Origin: an uncultured Treponema sp.
Lineage (GTDB): Bacteria; Spirochaetota; Spirochaetia; Treponematales; Treponemataceae
Direction of reading: 5' to 3'
Assembly: GCA_945877425.1 (NCBI GenBank)
Contig: CAMCRZ010000008.1
Location: 1 to 64,000 of the forward strand
Length of the DNA stretch: 64,000 nt
Of the stretch, positions 9,108 through 18,305 are shown piece by piece. A program made the translations under genes and the position numbers. Below the pieces are notes generated by a model. The model was not told the origin of the DNA. It worked only from the letters and a program-made list of their open reading frames with translations, and did no database searches. Each line of letters opens with the position of its first letter. Position 1 is the stretch's first letter.

Positions 9108-10274
9108 TTAAAAGTTAAATATCAGGTTAATAACTGTAAGATCGGTTGAAGTAAACTGATTGACTAAAGATTCAAACTTAACGTTTACTTTTTTACAGGC
9201 ATCATCAAGATAAGAAAGATAGTATAAGCCTAAATCCGTACCTTCTTCTCCGTCAGGCATCTGTCTGTAAAAATCTATAAGTGAACGCTTATTTAAATCA
9301 GCAGACATTTTACTTTCAATGTTTTCCTTCATTTCCTGGAATTCATCATCTTTGTTGTAAAGAGTGATCTGAAGCCTTCCCTGCTTGCCTATTGCCGTAG
9401 CACCACCGCCTAATTTCCATGAAACAAACACTACTTCATGTTTAGCTTCCATTTCCTTAATAATTTTTGCACGGATATCAGGATCGTAAATAAGGGAATC
9501 ACCGTTTTCAACACCACGGTAAAGCTGCCTTGCTTCTTTGCGCATATTTGTATTTTCACAGTTAAGTGCAAGTTCCATAACCATTACGGAAATGTATTCG
9601 GCAACTTTTGATTTATCCATGTAATTTGCAAGAGACTGCCTTAACGCAGTAAGCATTTGTGAAAAGCCTTCAGTTTTGTAAAACTTAGTAATGATGTACC
9701 AGTTCATGAGGCTGAGTCTGTTAAGGAATTTTTCCGTCATAAGAAGATAAACATTTTTTTCTTCCGGAGAATAATCCTTATTGGACATAATGCTTTTCCA
9801 CACAGGTTCAAGAATAGTCTGCCTTGCCTGCTGAATTATATTGTCCTTAACTGCCAGCTGCATTCTAAGCTGCTTGTCCGGAATGTTTGTCTTTTCGTCA
9901 ATAAGCTGACCTGCATTTTTACGGTTATGCTGCTTGACAACATCGCACTTTATCAAGGCAGAAAATATTTCCCTGTCAAACTGCTTGTACAAAACAGAAA
10001 AAACTATAAGCTTAGACAAATCCATTATTTCCTGACGTCTGGTTACAAATTCAGGCATGGAAATTTCAATTTTTGAAATATAGTCTAGAAGAATCATATT
10101 CTGAATGGAAGCTGGAGAAAAATGCTCCATGCTGATTCCATATTCTTCAATATTATCCGCAAGTTTAATACGCAGAAGCTTTTTTCTGTGACTTATAAAA
10201 TGTGAAGCTCCTTCTTCTGTAAGAATAACTTTAAGAGGTAAATCTAATATAAATTTCTTTTTTTCTGCGCACAT
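9108..10274 (-). CDS. Conserved hypothetical with GHKL (histidine-kinase-like) ATPase features
   Basis: No named family was recognised. The 388-residue protein has no signal peptide or membrane segment, so it is probably cytoplasmic. The N-terminal 220 residues are mostly helical and charged. From about 225 on it resembles a GHKL ATPase: an N-box-like helix (MELALNC, 233-239, with Asn and preceding Glu), a central strand pair (GRLQITLYNKDDEF), a G2-box-like GTDLGL (345-350) followed by a helix, and a final TDLTVINLIF strand. It may bind ATP, be a degenerate kinase, or act like an anti-sigma or partner-switch protein. Gene start is ATG at 10274, divergent from the membrane-protein gene at 10342. 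Confidence 0.6.
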   Translation of the reverse strand: MCAEKKKFILDLPLKVILTEEGASHFISHRKKLLRIKLADNIEEYGISMEHFSPASIQNMILLDYISKIEISMPEFVTRRQEIMDLSKLIVFSVLYKQFDREIFSALIKCDVVKQHNRKNAGQLIDEKTNIPDKQLRMQLAVKDNIIQQARQTILEPVWKSIMSNKDYSPEEKNVYLLMTEKFLNRLSLMNWYIITKFYKTEGFSQMLTALRQSLANYMDKSKVAEYISVMVMELALNCENTNMRKEARQLYRGVENGDSLIYDPDIRAKIIKEMEAKHEVVFVSWKLGGGATAIGKQGRLQITLYNKDDEFQEMKENIESKMSADLNKRSLIDFYRQMPDGEEGTDLGLYYLSYLDDACKKVNVKFESLVNQFTSTDLTVINLIFNF

Positions 10275-10341
10275 AGTCCCAATTATAAAACAAAAAAATG
10301 TCTATTGCAATGTAATATAAAAAAATATAAACTTTTAGTGT

Positions 10342-12285
10342 ATGATTTTTTCACGTTTGAGATTTAAAGTTTTACTATACACTCTCTTTCTTTGTATAGT
10401 AAACAATTATATTTTTTCTGAATCTCTTACAGGCAAAGAACTTACCGAAAAAGTCTCTGAATTCCTTACTTCACAGAACATAAGCCACAGCTTTTCGCCC
10501 TTAGTTTCTTCAGAAGACGGTGATTTTCCTGAAAACATAACTGTACTAATTGAATCATCTGGAGAAGACAAAAACAGCACTTCCATAAAAAACGTAGTTT
10601 TCGCCTTTACTCAGGAACACTTTATGGAAGACCCCAACCTTTTATTCGGCTTTATAAGCGGCATAAAAGAACTTAACCTTCCATACAATTCAGTAATTTT
10701 GCTAAGTGCCTGCGACAATAACGTAATTTTTGAAGAAAGCACTTCACTTATAAACGGAACAAAGCAGTTTGTTTCTTCCATTGAAAATATTGAATCTTAC
10801 TGTGCAGTCTGCTTTACTATTCAAAAAGGAAAGCGGAAAAGTATTTTTTACAGCGGAACTAAAGAAATTTCACCTTTGTGGATTATAAATACTTTAAATC
10901 AATGTACGAGAGAAAACGGAATAAGCACAAATCCAACTTCATCATTCTTTTACAAAATTAAGCCAAGAACTTCAAGAATAGACAGGCGCACCGATTTTTT
11001 CCTTACTGAAGGAATTCCTTCTGCAGGCATTTCCGTTACGGAGTCTGATTTAAATCTCATGCTTTCCATTGCTGAAAAAACCGTCAGTTCAAGAAATGAC
11101 AGCTGGGACCGCCATTACATTTTTACCCACATTGGAAAGAAAGTCATATTCTTTAACGAAGCAAGCTTTATTTTTATATTCATACTTTTTTCAACAGCCG
11201 TACTTTTTTCGCTTTGCTTTTCATCTTTTTTTACAACAAGCAACAACTTTGCAAAACTTGAAGATTTAAAGAGAACGTTTTTCCTTATTCCTGCAGTAAT
11301 TCTTCTTACTACGCTTATACTTTTTTTCGGTCAGTTTGCATTTTCGTTTTTAAAAAACATACCTGCTGTCTTATTCGGAATAAAGCTTTTTTTCACCTGC
11401 TGCCTTACTTTTTTAATTCTGCTCATTCAGCTTCACTATAACTTTTTTATTTCTTATGCAGCCTTTTCCTACCAGATGCTTATTGTAAGTGCATTCAACA
11501 TATTTATTTTTTCAGCACTTGATATTTCACTTATGTTTATTTTTTTCGCAGAATACATAATCCTACTTTTTGTATCAAAACGGAAAAACAAATACATTCT
11601 TTCTGCAGGCTTTATACTTTCTCTGCTGCCTTTTGTCTATCTTGAGTTTAAGTTTTTTTCAACTGCCCACAACGATGTAATACTTAGATTTGTAAATTCA
11701 GGCTTTACGGGAAATGTTTTAACGGCACTTGTAATTTTTCCATTTCAGCTTCAATGGATAAGGCTCATTCTTTCTTTCGGGCTTACTGAATCAAATTCCA
11801 CGAAAAACAGAAAAACTCTTGTAAAGAAATATTCAGCTGCAATTGTCATAAGCCTGTCTGTTTTAGTTTTGATGTATTCCCTTACCCTCTTTATTTCTAC
11901 AGATGCTGCTGAAAATTCCACTTACAACATTCCGCTTAAAGTAAACAAAGAACTTCCTGCTGAAAATTTTCAAGTGCAGCTTTCAAAAAGCAACTTCTTT
12001 AACCTGCAGACAAATACTATTACCATAAAAAGTGAAGGAAACATTATACGCTATAAAGTTCAGATTAAAAACCAAAATTCGCTTCCTGTATTTGAAAGTA
12101 ATTTTGACTACTTAACTGATTCTTCCGGTGCCGTAAGTTTCATCCTTCCTGATTATCCGGGAAACAATATTGAAATTATTTTTACAAGCGAAAAAGACAG
12201 CATTTCCTTAGTTGAAGTAACGGCCTACGTTAAAGATGAAAACCAATGTATTTCAAGGCAGGTCTTTTCAGGGGAAATAATTTAA
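10342..12285 (+). CDS. Polytopic membrane protein with degenerate M28 peptidase-like ectodomain
   Basis: The 647-residue protein begins with a signal or anchor segment (about 8-26). An extracytoplasmic alpha/beta domain (about 30-265) follows, then around eight hydrophobic helices (about 278-510), then a final extracytoplasmic beta-rich domain (about 530-647). The first domain weakly recalls M28 aminopeptidases: a strand like NVVFAFTQEH, another SVILLSACD, and FFLTEGIPSAGISV in the position of the substrate-binding loop. The zinc-binding His and Asp residues are not evident, so it is probably not an active peptidase. Ectodomain plus multi-span layout recalls GAA1-like proteins. Its stop overlaps the dinB start by one base (TAATG). 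Confidence 0.55.
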   Translation: MIFSRLRFKVLLYTLFLCIVNNYIFSESLTGKELTEKVSEFLTSQNISHSFSPLVSSEDGDFPENITVLIESSGEDKNSTSIKNVVFAFTQEHFMEDPNLLFGFISGIKELNLPYNSVILLSACDNNVIFEESTSLINGTKQFVSSIENIESYCAVCFTIQKGKRKSIFYSGTKEISPLWIINTLNQCTRENGISTNPTSSFFYKIKPRTSRIDRRTDFFLTEGIPSAGISVTESDLNLMLSIAEKTVSSRNDSWDRHYIFTHIGKKVIFFNEASFIFIFILFSTAVLFSLCFSSFFTTSNNFAKLEDLKRTFFLIPAVILLTTLILFFGQFAFSFLKNIPAVLFGIKLFFTCCLTFLILLIQLHYNFFISYAAFSYQMLIVSAFNIFIFSALDISLMFIFFAEYIILLFVSKRKNKYILSAGFILSLLPFVYLEFKFFSTAHNDVILRFVNSGFTGNVLTALVIFPFQLQWIRLILSFGLTESNSTKNRKTLVKKYSAAIVISLSVLVLMYSLTLFISTDAAENSTYNIPLKVNKELPAENFQVQLSKSNFFNLQTNTITIKSEGNIIRYKVQIKNQNSLPVFESNFDYLTDSSGAVSFILPDYPGNNIEIIFTSEKDSISLVEVTAYVKDENQCISRQVFSGEII

Positions 12286-13460
12286 TGGCTAAAGTATATT
12301 TTCACGTTGACCTTGACGCTTTTTTTGCCAGCGTTGAACAGAAAGAACATCCTGAATACAAGGGAAAGCCTGTTATAATCGGAGGAATTCCCGGAGACAG
12401 ACGTGCAGTTGTTTCTACAGCATCATACGAAGCAAGAAAATACGGTGTTCATTCTGCCATGCCTTTAGTTCAGGCGGTAAAGTTATGCCCCAACGGAATT
12501 TTCATCAGGGGAAATTATCATCATTACGCAGAAGTTTCACAGCAGATTATGAATATATTTCACAAATATTCACCGGAAGTCCTGCAAATGTCCATAGACG
12601 AAGCGTTTATTGATATGAGCGGAACTGAAAGACTTTTCGGACCATTTGAAAAAACTGCTATGAAACTTAAGCAGGAAGTATTTGAAAAAACAGGTCTTAC
12701 CGTAAGCGTCGGTATTTCTTCTTCAATGTATGTGGCAAAAATTGCATCAGGATACAGAAAACCGGACGGCCTTACGTTTATTCCTGAAGGTGATGAAGAA
12801 AAATTCATGCTTTCACTTCCTCTTGAAAAACTGTGGGGCGCAGGAACTAAAACTCAGGAGCGTTTAAAAAAGTGCGGCTTAAAAACGATTCAGTCAATTT
12901 ATGAAAAAAGCCTGAACTACCTTATTGCAATTTTTGGAGAAAACACAGGAACTTTTCTTTACGAAAGCGTAAGAGGCAACAAGGCAATGAATTTTTACAG
13001 GGAAGTTAAAAATCATTCCATAAGTGCTGAAACAACTTTTGAATTTGACTTAACGGACAAAGATGCCATTGAAAGTGCATTGATGGAACTTTCACTTTCC
13101 GTGATTATGAGAATGCATAAAGAAAAAGTGCGCACCAGAACAGTTGCAGTAAAAATAAGGTACGAAGACTTTACCACTTTTACTGTTCAGGAAACTTCAG
13201 AATTTCCAGTTGCCAATGCTGATGATTTTTTCGAGCGGTGCAAAAGGCTTTTTTACAAAAAATATCAGGATGCCAGAGGAATAAGGCTTTTAGGCGTAAG
13301 TGCAGACAATGTTGAAAAAAAAGACGTGCCTGTTCAAAAAGAACTTTTCGACTTCGGCAATGAAAAAAAATCAAAAGTGGAAGAAGCAATCTTTAACTTT
13401 GAAAACAAGCACCCTGAACTTAAAATAAGAAAAGCCCGTCTTATAAAAAAATCAAAGTGA
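12285..13460 (+). CDS. dinB: DNA polymerase IV (Y-family translesion polymerase)
   Basis: DinB carries out error-prone synthesis past lesions. The ATG at 12285 is chosen because it has an AGGGGAAA ribosome-binding site and begins MAKVYFHVDLDAFFASVE, the exact family start with catalytic Asp residues. The upstream in-frame ATG (12246) would add 13 non-conserved residues. The SIDEAFIDMSGT motif with the second catalytic Asp-Glu pair lies near residue 103. A little-finger domain follows (about 240-345). The C-terminus (VQKELFDFGNEKK) looks like a beta-clamp-binding peptide (QKELF). It overlaps the upstream membrane-protein gene by one base. No LexA-like operator was identified. Confidence 0.95.
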   Translation: MAKVYFHVDLDAFFASVEQKEHPEYKGKPVIIGGIPGDRRAVVSTASYEARKYGVHSAMPLVQAVKLCPNGIFIRGNYHHYAEVSQQIMNIFHKYSPEVLQMSIDEAFIDMSGTERLFGPFEKTAMKLKQEVFEKTGLTVSVGISSSMYVAKIASGYRKPDGLTFIPEGDEEKFMLSLPLEKLWGAGTKTQERLKKCGLKTIQSIYEKSLNYLIAIFGENTGTFLYESVRGNKAMNFYREVKNHSISAETTFEFDLTDKDAIESALMELSLSVIMRMHKEKVRTRTVAVKIRYEDFTTFTVQETSEFPVANADDFFERCKRLFYKKYQDARGIRLLGVSADNVEKKDVPVQKELFDFGNEKKSKVEEAIFNFENKHPELKIRKARLIKKSK

Positions 13461-13478
13461 TTTATGCGGCCTTAAGTT

Positions 13479-15551
13479 TTACTCAAGTGGTGCAAAGTAT
13501 CCGCTTTCATCACGGCCGGAGCGGCTTAACAAATAAGTTTCCACTTCTACAGGCAGATATTTTCTTCCGTATTCAGTTCTGAGGCTTGAAGTGTACTTAA
13601 GCTGATAAAGCCCTGACTTAAGTGAAACAATATCCTTTATGACAGACTCCAGACCTTCCTGACGATAAATGTAATAGCTTGAACCAGTTGTATTTTTTGC
13701 AAGATAATCAATTTCATCATCAACGGCAGCATTTCTAAGCATAATGGTACTGAAAGAAATTGAATTGTTGTTCAAATATCCTGCCAAATCAGACAGGCTG
13801 TAGGAAGTAAATGCATTTTGGGTAGTTCTGCCTGTAGTAAGGAAGATTATGCCCCTTTTCTTTTCCCTGTTGATTAAGTCGTTTGCGCTTAATCTTATGG
13901 CAGAATCAATTGCTGCAATTTTTGAATACTTGTTTTTCAGAACTGAACAGTTAAAATTTTCAAGGCCGGAACATGGTCCTGAATATTCGTTTACAGGATA
14001 TTCGCCTGCTGAAATAACGGTAACGTTTCCTTTTCCGTTCATTGACTTTATGATTTCCCTTACAGCCACATTAAGCTGCTCTTCGTAGTCAGCCATATAA
14101 ATGCTTCTGTCTATGAGAATCGTAATGTCGGCAAAATCGTTGTAATTTGCAGAACCTGTAAGATTAAAATCAGCAACAGGACGTTTTTCTTCTGTAACAA
14201 GGAAATTTTCTGCTTTCAAACCTACAATCTGCTGACGGCGCCTGTTTTCTACACGAACTTCCAGAATGACTTCAGGAAAATTGTCTGATATGACTCTTTC
14301 TATCTGAACAAAAAGTCCGCCCATCATGTCATTCATTGTAGCCATAACGTAAATTTCATTAGACTTAACGTCTGTTACAATAAGGTTTCCGTTTGCATCA
14401 GGCACTGCACTTGTAAGAAGAACTTTTCCGTTTCCTGCACGGGCATTTTCAAAAACAGCTCCTGTGCTTACATCAACTGAAACAATTCTATTTAAATCAC
14501 ATACTACAATGTAACCGCCCCAGACTTTAAGGCTTTCAGGTCTGTTAAAAGTTCCGTCATTTACAAGAACGCCCATGTAATTTCCGCTTCTGTCAAATTC
14601 GTAAATTCCGCCCCGTACTAAATCAGCAGCAAAAACCCTGTCTTCAACTACTGCAATTCCTGTAGGAGCTTTAAAACCTTCAAAGATTCCGTTTTTTCCG
14701 CCGAAAGAAAGTATTCCGTTGCCATCACTGTCAAAAACTACAACCCTTGAATTGCCGAAATCAGTAACGTAAATGTTTCCAAGAGAATCTTCTGCAGCAT
14801 ACTGGGGACCTACAAGACATCCTTCCTTAACGCCAGTTTCACCGATGTACTTTATGAAGCGTCCGTTTTTATCAAGAAGGGAAAGCCTGTTTCCTGCAGA
14901 TTCGCATAAAAGAAGATTGCCGTTTTTAAGCCTGATTAAATCTGTAGGCCTGTCAAATCCATTTAACGGACCTCTGTATCTGTCTATGACTACGCCGTTT
15001 ACGTCAAAATGCACGAGTTCGTTTGAACCGTAAGATGCAACCCATATGCTTCCGTCGTCATTTGGAAGTGAAGAAAAAGGCTGGCTGAAAACCATTGCTC
15101 CCTTATACAAAGGCTCATAGGCACCGCATTCAGAATACTGCTGCGTAAAGTTAAAGCCGCTGTCAGTAATGCGCCTGTCTCCTACAATTTCAATTTTATT
15201 CTGCAAAAGAATTCCGCCGAACCCCTGATTTACTGCAAAATTCCACTGCTGAAGGGCTGCTCCTTCTATGCCGGCCCTGTAATATGCTTTTCCAAGCCAT
15301 TCTATAATCAGACTTTCTCCAGGAAGATAAGAAAGTGCCTTTTCAAATTCAAGTATGCTTTCGTTAAACTGTCCCCTGTAGTAGCTTTGAACGCCACGCC
15401 TGAATTCTTCTTCCGCAAAACCTGAAGCAGCAGTTCGTGAAGTTTCGTTTTCTCCTCTTGCTGTATCTTTAAGATTAGTCTGTGCCTGCAGCGGCAAAAA
15501 AAGAAGGCAGGCAAATGCACTGAAAAGTATAATCCGTAAAACAAATTTCAT
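13479..15551 (-). CDS. Secreted TPR, NHL-propeller and von Willebrand-like protein
   Basis: The 690-residue protein has a signal peptide (1-23, ending LQAQ). It then has a TPR-like segment (about 48-115), NHL/beta-propeller repeats (about 140-400, with recurring patterns such as NLLLCESAGNRLSLLD and NIYVTDFGNSRVVVFD), and a C-terminal von Willebrand factor A-like domain (about 460-660). The MIDAS region reads ITILIDRSIY where DxSxS is expected, so metal binding may be impaired. It is likely a periplasmic or outer-membrane-associated scaffold. The start overlaps the stop of the TPR gene by four bases (ATGA), so the pair is translationally coupled. Confidence 0.75.
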   Translation of the reverse strand: MKFVLRIILFSAFACLLFLPLQAQTNLKDTARGENETSRTAASGFAEEEFRRGVQSYYRGQFNESILEFEKALSYLPGESLIIEWLGKAYYRAGIEGAALQQWNFAVNQGFGGILLQNKIEIVGDRRITDSGFNFTQQYSECGAYEPLYKGAMVFSQPFSSLPNDDGSIWVASYGSNELVHFDVNGVVIDRYRGPLNGFDRPTDLIRLKNGNLLLCESAGNRLSLLDKNGRFIKYIGETGVKEGCLVGPQYAAEDSLGNIYVTDFGNSRVVVFDSDGNGILSFGGKNGIFEGFKAPTGIAVVEDRVFAADLVRGGIYEFDRSGNYMGVLVNDGTFNRPESLKVWGGYIVVCDLNRIVSVDVSTGAVFENARAGNGKVLLTSAVPDANGNLIVTDVKSNEIYVMATMNDMMGGLFVQIERVISDNFPEVILEVRVENRRRQQIVGLKAENFLVTEEKRPVADFNLTGSANYNDFADITILIDRSIYMADYEEQLNVAVREIIKSMNGKGNVTVISAGEYPVNEYSGPCSGLENFNCSVLKNKYSKIAAIDSAIRLSANDLINREKKRGIIFLTTGRTTQNAFTSYSLSDLAGYLNNNSISFSTIMLRNAAVDDEIDYLAKNTTGSSYYIYRQEGLESVIKDIVSLKSGLYQLKYTSSLRTEYGRKYLPVEVETYLLSRSGRDESGYFAPLE

Positions 15552-16243
15552 AAATTTCTGTCCTGTTCAACTTGTGTAATATGTTCCTGAATAATTAAAT
15601 TTCCCGGACTTAAAGCAGCTGCCCTTTCAAGGAATTTTTTTGCTTCCGAATAAAGCCCGATTTTATAATAAACGTATCCCAAACTGTCAAGGCAGGCAGC
15701 ACTGTCAGGCTCAAGTTCAAGAGCTTTTTTGCAGCAGCTTAAGGCTTTAGTCAAATCCCTGTTTTCGCAGGCAAGAACGTACCCCAAACCGTTTAATGCA
15801 GTAGGATTGTTTTCATCTTCATCCAAAGCTTTAGTGTAATATTCAAGGGCTTCGTCAACTTCTTCGTTTTCCCATGCAAGATAAGCCATAGACGAATAAA
15901 TAAGTGAAGGTTTATATCCTGATTCCAGAAGCTTTTTAAGCTCAAAATCTGCAGGTTTCCGTCTGCCGCTGATTGCATAAATAACTGCAAGAATGTAACG
16001 GCACTGAAAAATCCTTTCTTTCTGGGCATTGCTTTCTCCGCCGGAAGTTACAACCTGTTCAAGATAATCCATTGCTTCGTCATAACGCTTCAGCTTTGAA
16101 TAGCACAGCCCAAGATAATACGCTACTTCAACTTCATCAGCACCGGAATCAGATGGTAAAGAAAGAAAAAACGCAAGAGCAGCTGAATAATTTCCCCTTA
16201 AATAATTTAACTTTCCCTCTTTCAAAACATTTTCTTCTGCCAT
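15548..16243 (-). CDS. Tetratricopeptide-repeat protein
   Basis: The 231-residue protein is almost wholly TPR repeats. About five units are visible from residue 5 to 225, for example AYYLGLCYSKLKRYDEAMDY, ALEYYTKALDEDENNPTALN and CLDSLGYVYYKIGLYSEAKK. It has no signal peptide, so it is probably cytoplasmic or peripheral. TPRs mediate protein-protein contacts; the partner is likely the product of the next gene, whose start overlaps this stop by four bases. surE lies 12 bases upstream. Confidence 0.82.
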   Translation of the reverse strand: MAEENVLKEGKLNYLRGNYSAALAFFLSLPSDSGADEVEVAYYLGLCYSKLKRYDEAMDYLEQVVTSGGESNAQKERIFQCRYILAVIYAISGRRKPADFELKKLLESGYKPSLIYSSMAYLAWENEEVDEALEYYTKALDEDENNPTALNGLGYVLACENRDLTKALSCCKKALELEPDSAACLDSLGYVYYKIGLYSEAKKFLERAAALSPGNLIIQEHITQVEQDRNL

Positions 16244-16255
16244 ATAATGCGCCCT

Positions 16256-17032
16256 TTACAAAATAAAACTGTCTTCAAGATTACAAAACTGACTGATGGA
16301 ACTTTCCTGTTCAGTTTTCAACACCGAAATGCTGACAAAACCATTTTCCACAGCGAGAAAATCATTACGCTCAGTTCCATAAGACTGAATGCCCCTGCTG
16401 CTTTTACAATTACTGTATGACTTTCCATTTATTTGTTCAATACAGACTTCATCATTATACTCTCTGTGGCAAAGTGAAGTTAACCTTGCACCTTTATAGC
16501 AGTTTACGGAACCGCCGTTTACGTTTACAAAATAATCAAGAGCTGAATATTCATTTTTTCTGCCGCACAAAGATGATAAAAGCTCAATGTTTTTAAGTGC
16601 AAATTCTGCCATGGCTTCATATTTAAAGCATGGATTTTTCCTGCCTTTTTCCCTTACCACGCTAAGTGCAATTCCAGAAATGCCGTAAAGAGATGCCTGT
16701 CTTGCTGCAGCACAAGTTCCTGAATAAATAACGTCAGTACCAAGATTTCCGTCAGCATTTATTCCTGAAAAAACAACATCAACCTTAGCCTTAAGATATC
16801 CGCCTTTAATTGCAGAAATAACGCAGTCTACAGGAGTTCCTTCCAGTGCGAACTGATTTTCACTGCGCTTTTCAAAATAAACTGGAGTATACATATTAAA
16901 CGAACTGGAAGAACCGGACTTATTTGAAAGAGGCGCAACTACAAAAACATCATGCTTTTCTTTCAGCACTGAATACAGACACTGAATTCCAGGAGCGTCA
17001 ATTCCATCATCATTAGTAAGAAGTATATTCAT
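16256..17032 (-). CDS. surE: 5'/3'-nucleotidase SurE
   Basis: SurE dephosphorylates nucleoside monophosphates and is linked to stationary-phase survival. The start MNILLTNDDGIDAPGI carries the metal-binding NDDG at 7-10. The conserved SGSSSSFNMYTP region and SGINADGNLG are present, as is GTPVDCV. The 258-residue length is typical. An AGGA site precedes the ATG. It heads a minus-strand group with the TPR gene (12 bases downstream) and the NHL gene. The C-terminal 30 residues are less conserved than the core. Confidence 0.92.
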   Translation of the reverse strand: MNILLTNDDGIDAPGIQCLYSVLKEKHDVFVVAPLSNKSGSSSSFNMYTPVYFEKRSENQFALEGTPVDCVISAIKGGYLKAKVDVVFSGINADGNLGTDVIYSGTCAAARQASLYGISGIALSVVREKGRKNPCFKYEAMAEFALKNIELLSSLCGRKNEYSALDYFVNVNGGSVNCYKGARLTSLCHREYNDEVCIEQINGKSYSNCKSSRGIQSYGTERNDFLAVENGFVSISVLKTEQESSISQFCNLEDSFIL

Positions 17033-17071
17033 TAAGATTCCTTAAGTTAAACAGACACTTTGAAAGTAAAA

Positions 17072-18247
17072 CTAGAGGATTTTTACACCAGAACTGGGCT
17101 TGACAATATAGCACTTTGGAGAAAATCCAAAAATTCTTTCAAACTCTCCAAGCTTTTCCTTAAATTTATCTACATCACTGTTGCGGATAATTGAATATGT
17201 GCACCTGCCGAAGCCTTTGCCTGTAATTCTTCCGCAGTTAACAGGATTTCTTAAATCTACAGGATTTTCATCAAGACCGTAAACTCTTTTTACAAGCCAG
17301 TCAATTTCAGGACATGAAATATCGTATAAATCACGCATATTGCAGTGGCTTTTTTCAACGGCACGGGCAAAAGGCTCAAATTCTTTCTTTTCAAGAGCTG
17401 AAACTGCATCAAGAACGCATTTATGTTCGTGCATTGTGCATACAAGACGGCGCTTTACTTCTTCTGTAGTAACGGAAAACACTTCACTTATTTCAGATGA
17501 ATTTTCTTCGTAAGTCCAACCGCCGAAAACATTTGACTTTCGGTTTTTAAGTTCACCTAAAAGAAGTACGTTTTCAGGCTGAAGTATGCTTTCTTCGTTC
17601 CATGTAAACACACGGGGCACACCTGTATCTGTAAGGATTATTGTATGATCTTCAAAAGAAAAAGGTATTATCTTGTAACTGTTTTCGCTGTAATCCGTAA
17701 CGACAACTGAATTTTTCTTTGAATAAACTGCTGCAAAGTTATCAGCCTTGCGGTTTTCTGAATTAAGGAACTGCCTGTTTGCCTTTTCTACAATTGAAAT
17801 AAGCCTTTCATCAGAAATACGGAAATGATTTAATTCCCTTAAAGCCCAGGCTGCAGCTATTTTTATTGCAGTTGTAATTCCGAAACCGGCAGAAGGAAGA
17901 ATGTCTGTGTAAACGGTAAAATTCATGCCCGGAAATTCAAATTTTTCCGAAAGAAATGAATAAATTACTGCTTTAAGTGCATTTGCCCATTTGTCTTCTT
18001 TCTTGAATTTTATAACGGAAAGGGAACATCTTTTTTTTTCATCAAGCTGGACAAAATTAAACTTTAGTGTCTGGTCTTCTCTTTTTGAAACTGCCACGTA
18101 AACTGGAAAATCTATAGCCATTGAAAGAGTTTTGTCTTTAAAAAACCATGTATGTTCACCTATAAGATGAAAACGACCAGGTGCTGTTGTAATTACATCA
18201 GGCTTACACCCGTATTCTTTCTGATGCTCAAAGATAACTTTTTCCAT
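17072..18247 (-). CDS. Galactokinase-family sugar kinase (GHMP superfamily)
   Basis: GHMP kinases phosphorylate small metabolites with ATP; galactokinases make galactose-1-phosphate. The GalK signature is present as TAPGRFHLIGEHTWFF, the phosphate-binding motif as LPSAGFGITTAIK, a catalytic-Asp segment as KADNFAAV (aligned with the usual MDQFASV) and motif 3 as GRITGKGFGRCTYSI. The sugar-contacting Asp of the usual GEHTDYN is Trp here, so specificity may differ. I chose ATG 18247 (391 residues). The frame is open to a TTG at 18301, but that would overlap the divergent lnt start, and the GalK fold begins after residue 15. No other Leloir genes are nearby. Confidence 0.75.
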   Translation of the reverse strand: MEKVIFEHQKEYGCKPDVITTAPGRFHLIGEHTWFFKDKTLSMAIDFPVYVAVSKREDQTLKFNFVQLDEKKRCSLSVIKFKKEDKWANALKAVIYSFLSEKFEFPGMNFTVYTDILPSAGFGITTAIKIAAAWALRELNHFRISDERLISIVEKANRQFLNSENRKADNFAAVYSKKNSVVVTDYSENSYKIIPFSFEDHTIILTDTGVPRVFTWNEESILQPENVLLLGELKNRKSNVFGGWTYEENSSEISEVFSVTTEEVKRRLVCTMHEHKCVLDAVSALEKKEFEPFARAVEKSHCNMRDLYDISCPEIDWLVKRVYGLDENPVDLRNPVNCGRITGKGFGRCTYSIIRNSDVDKFKEKLGEFERIFGFSPKCYIVKPSSGVKIL

Positions 18248-18305
18248 AAAACAGTCCCACCCGTTTATTAACTTTTTATTGAATTTTTTAATTGTACCCA
18301 ATAGA

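Noticed and set aside
12246..12284. N-terminal extension of dinB
   Set aside because: It lies inside the upstream gene and adds non-conserved residues; the ATG at 12285 has a clear ribosome-binding site.
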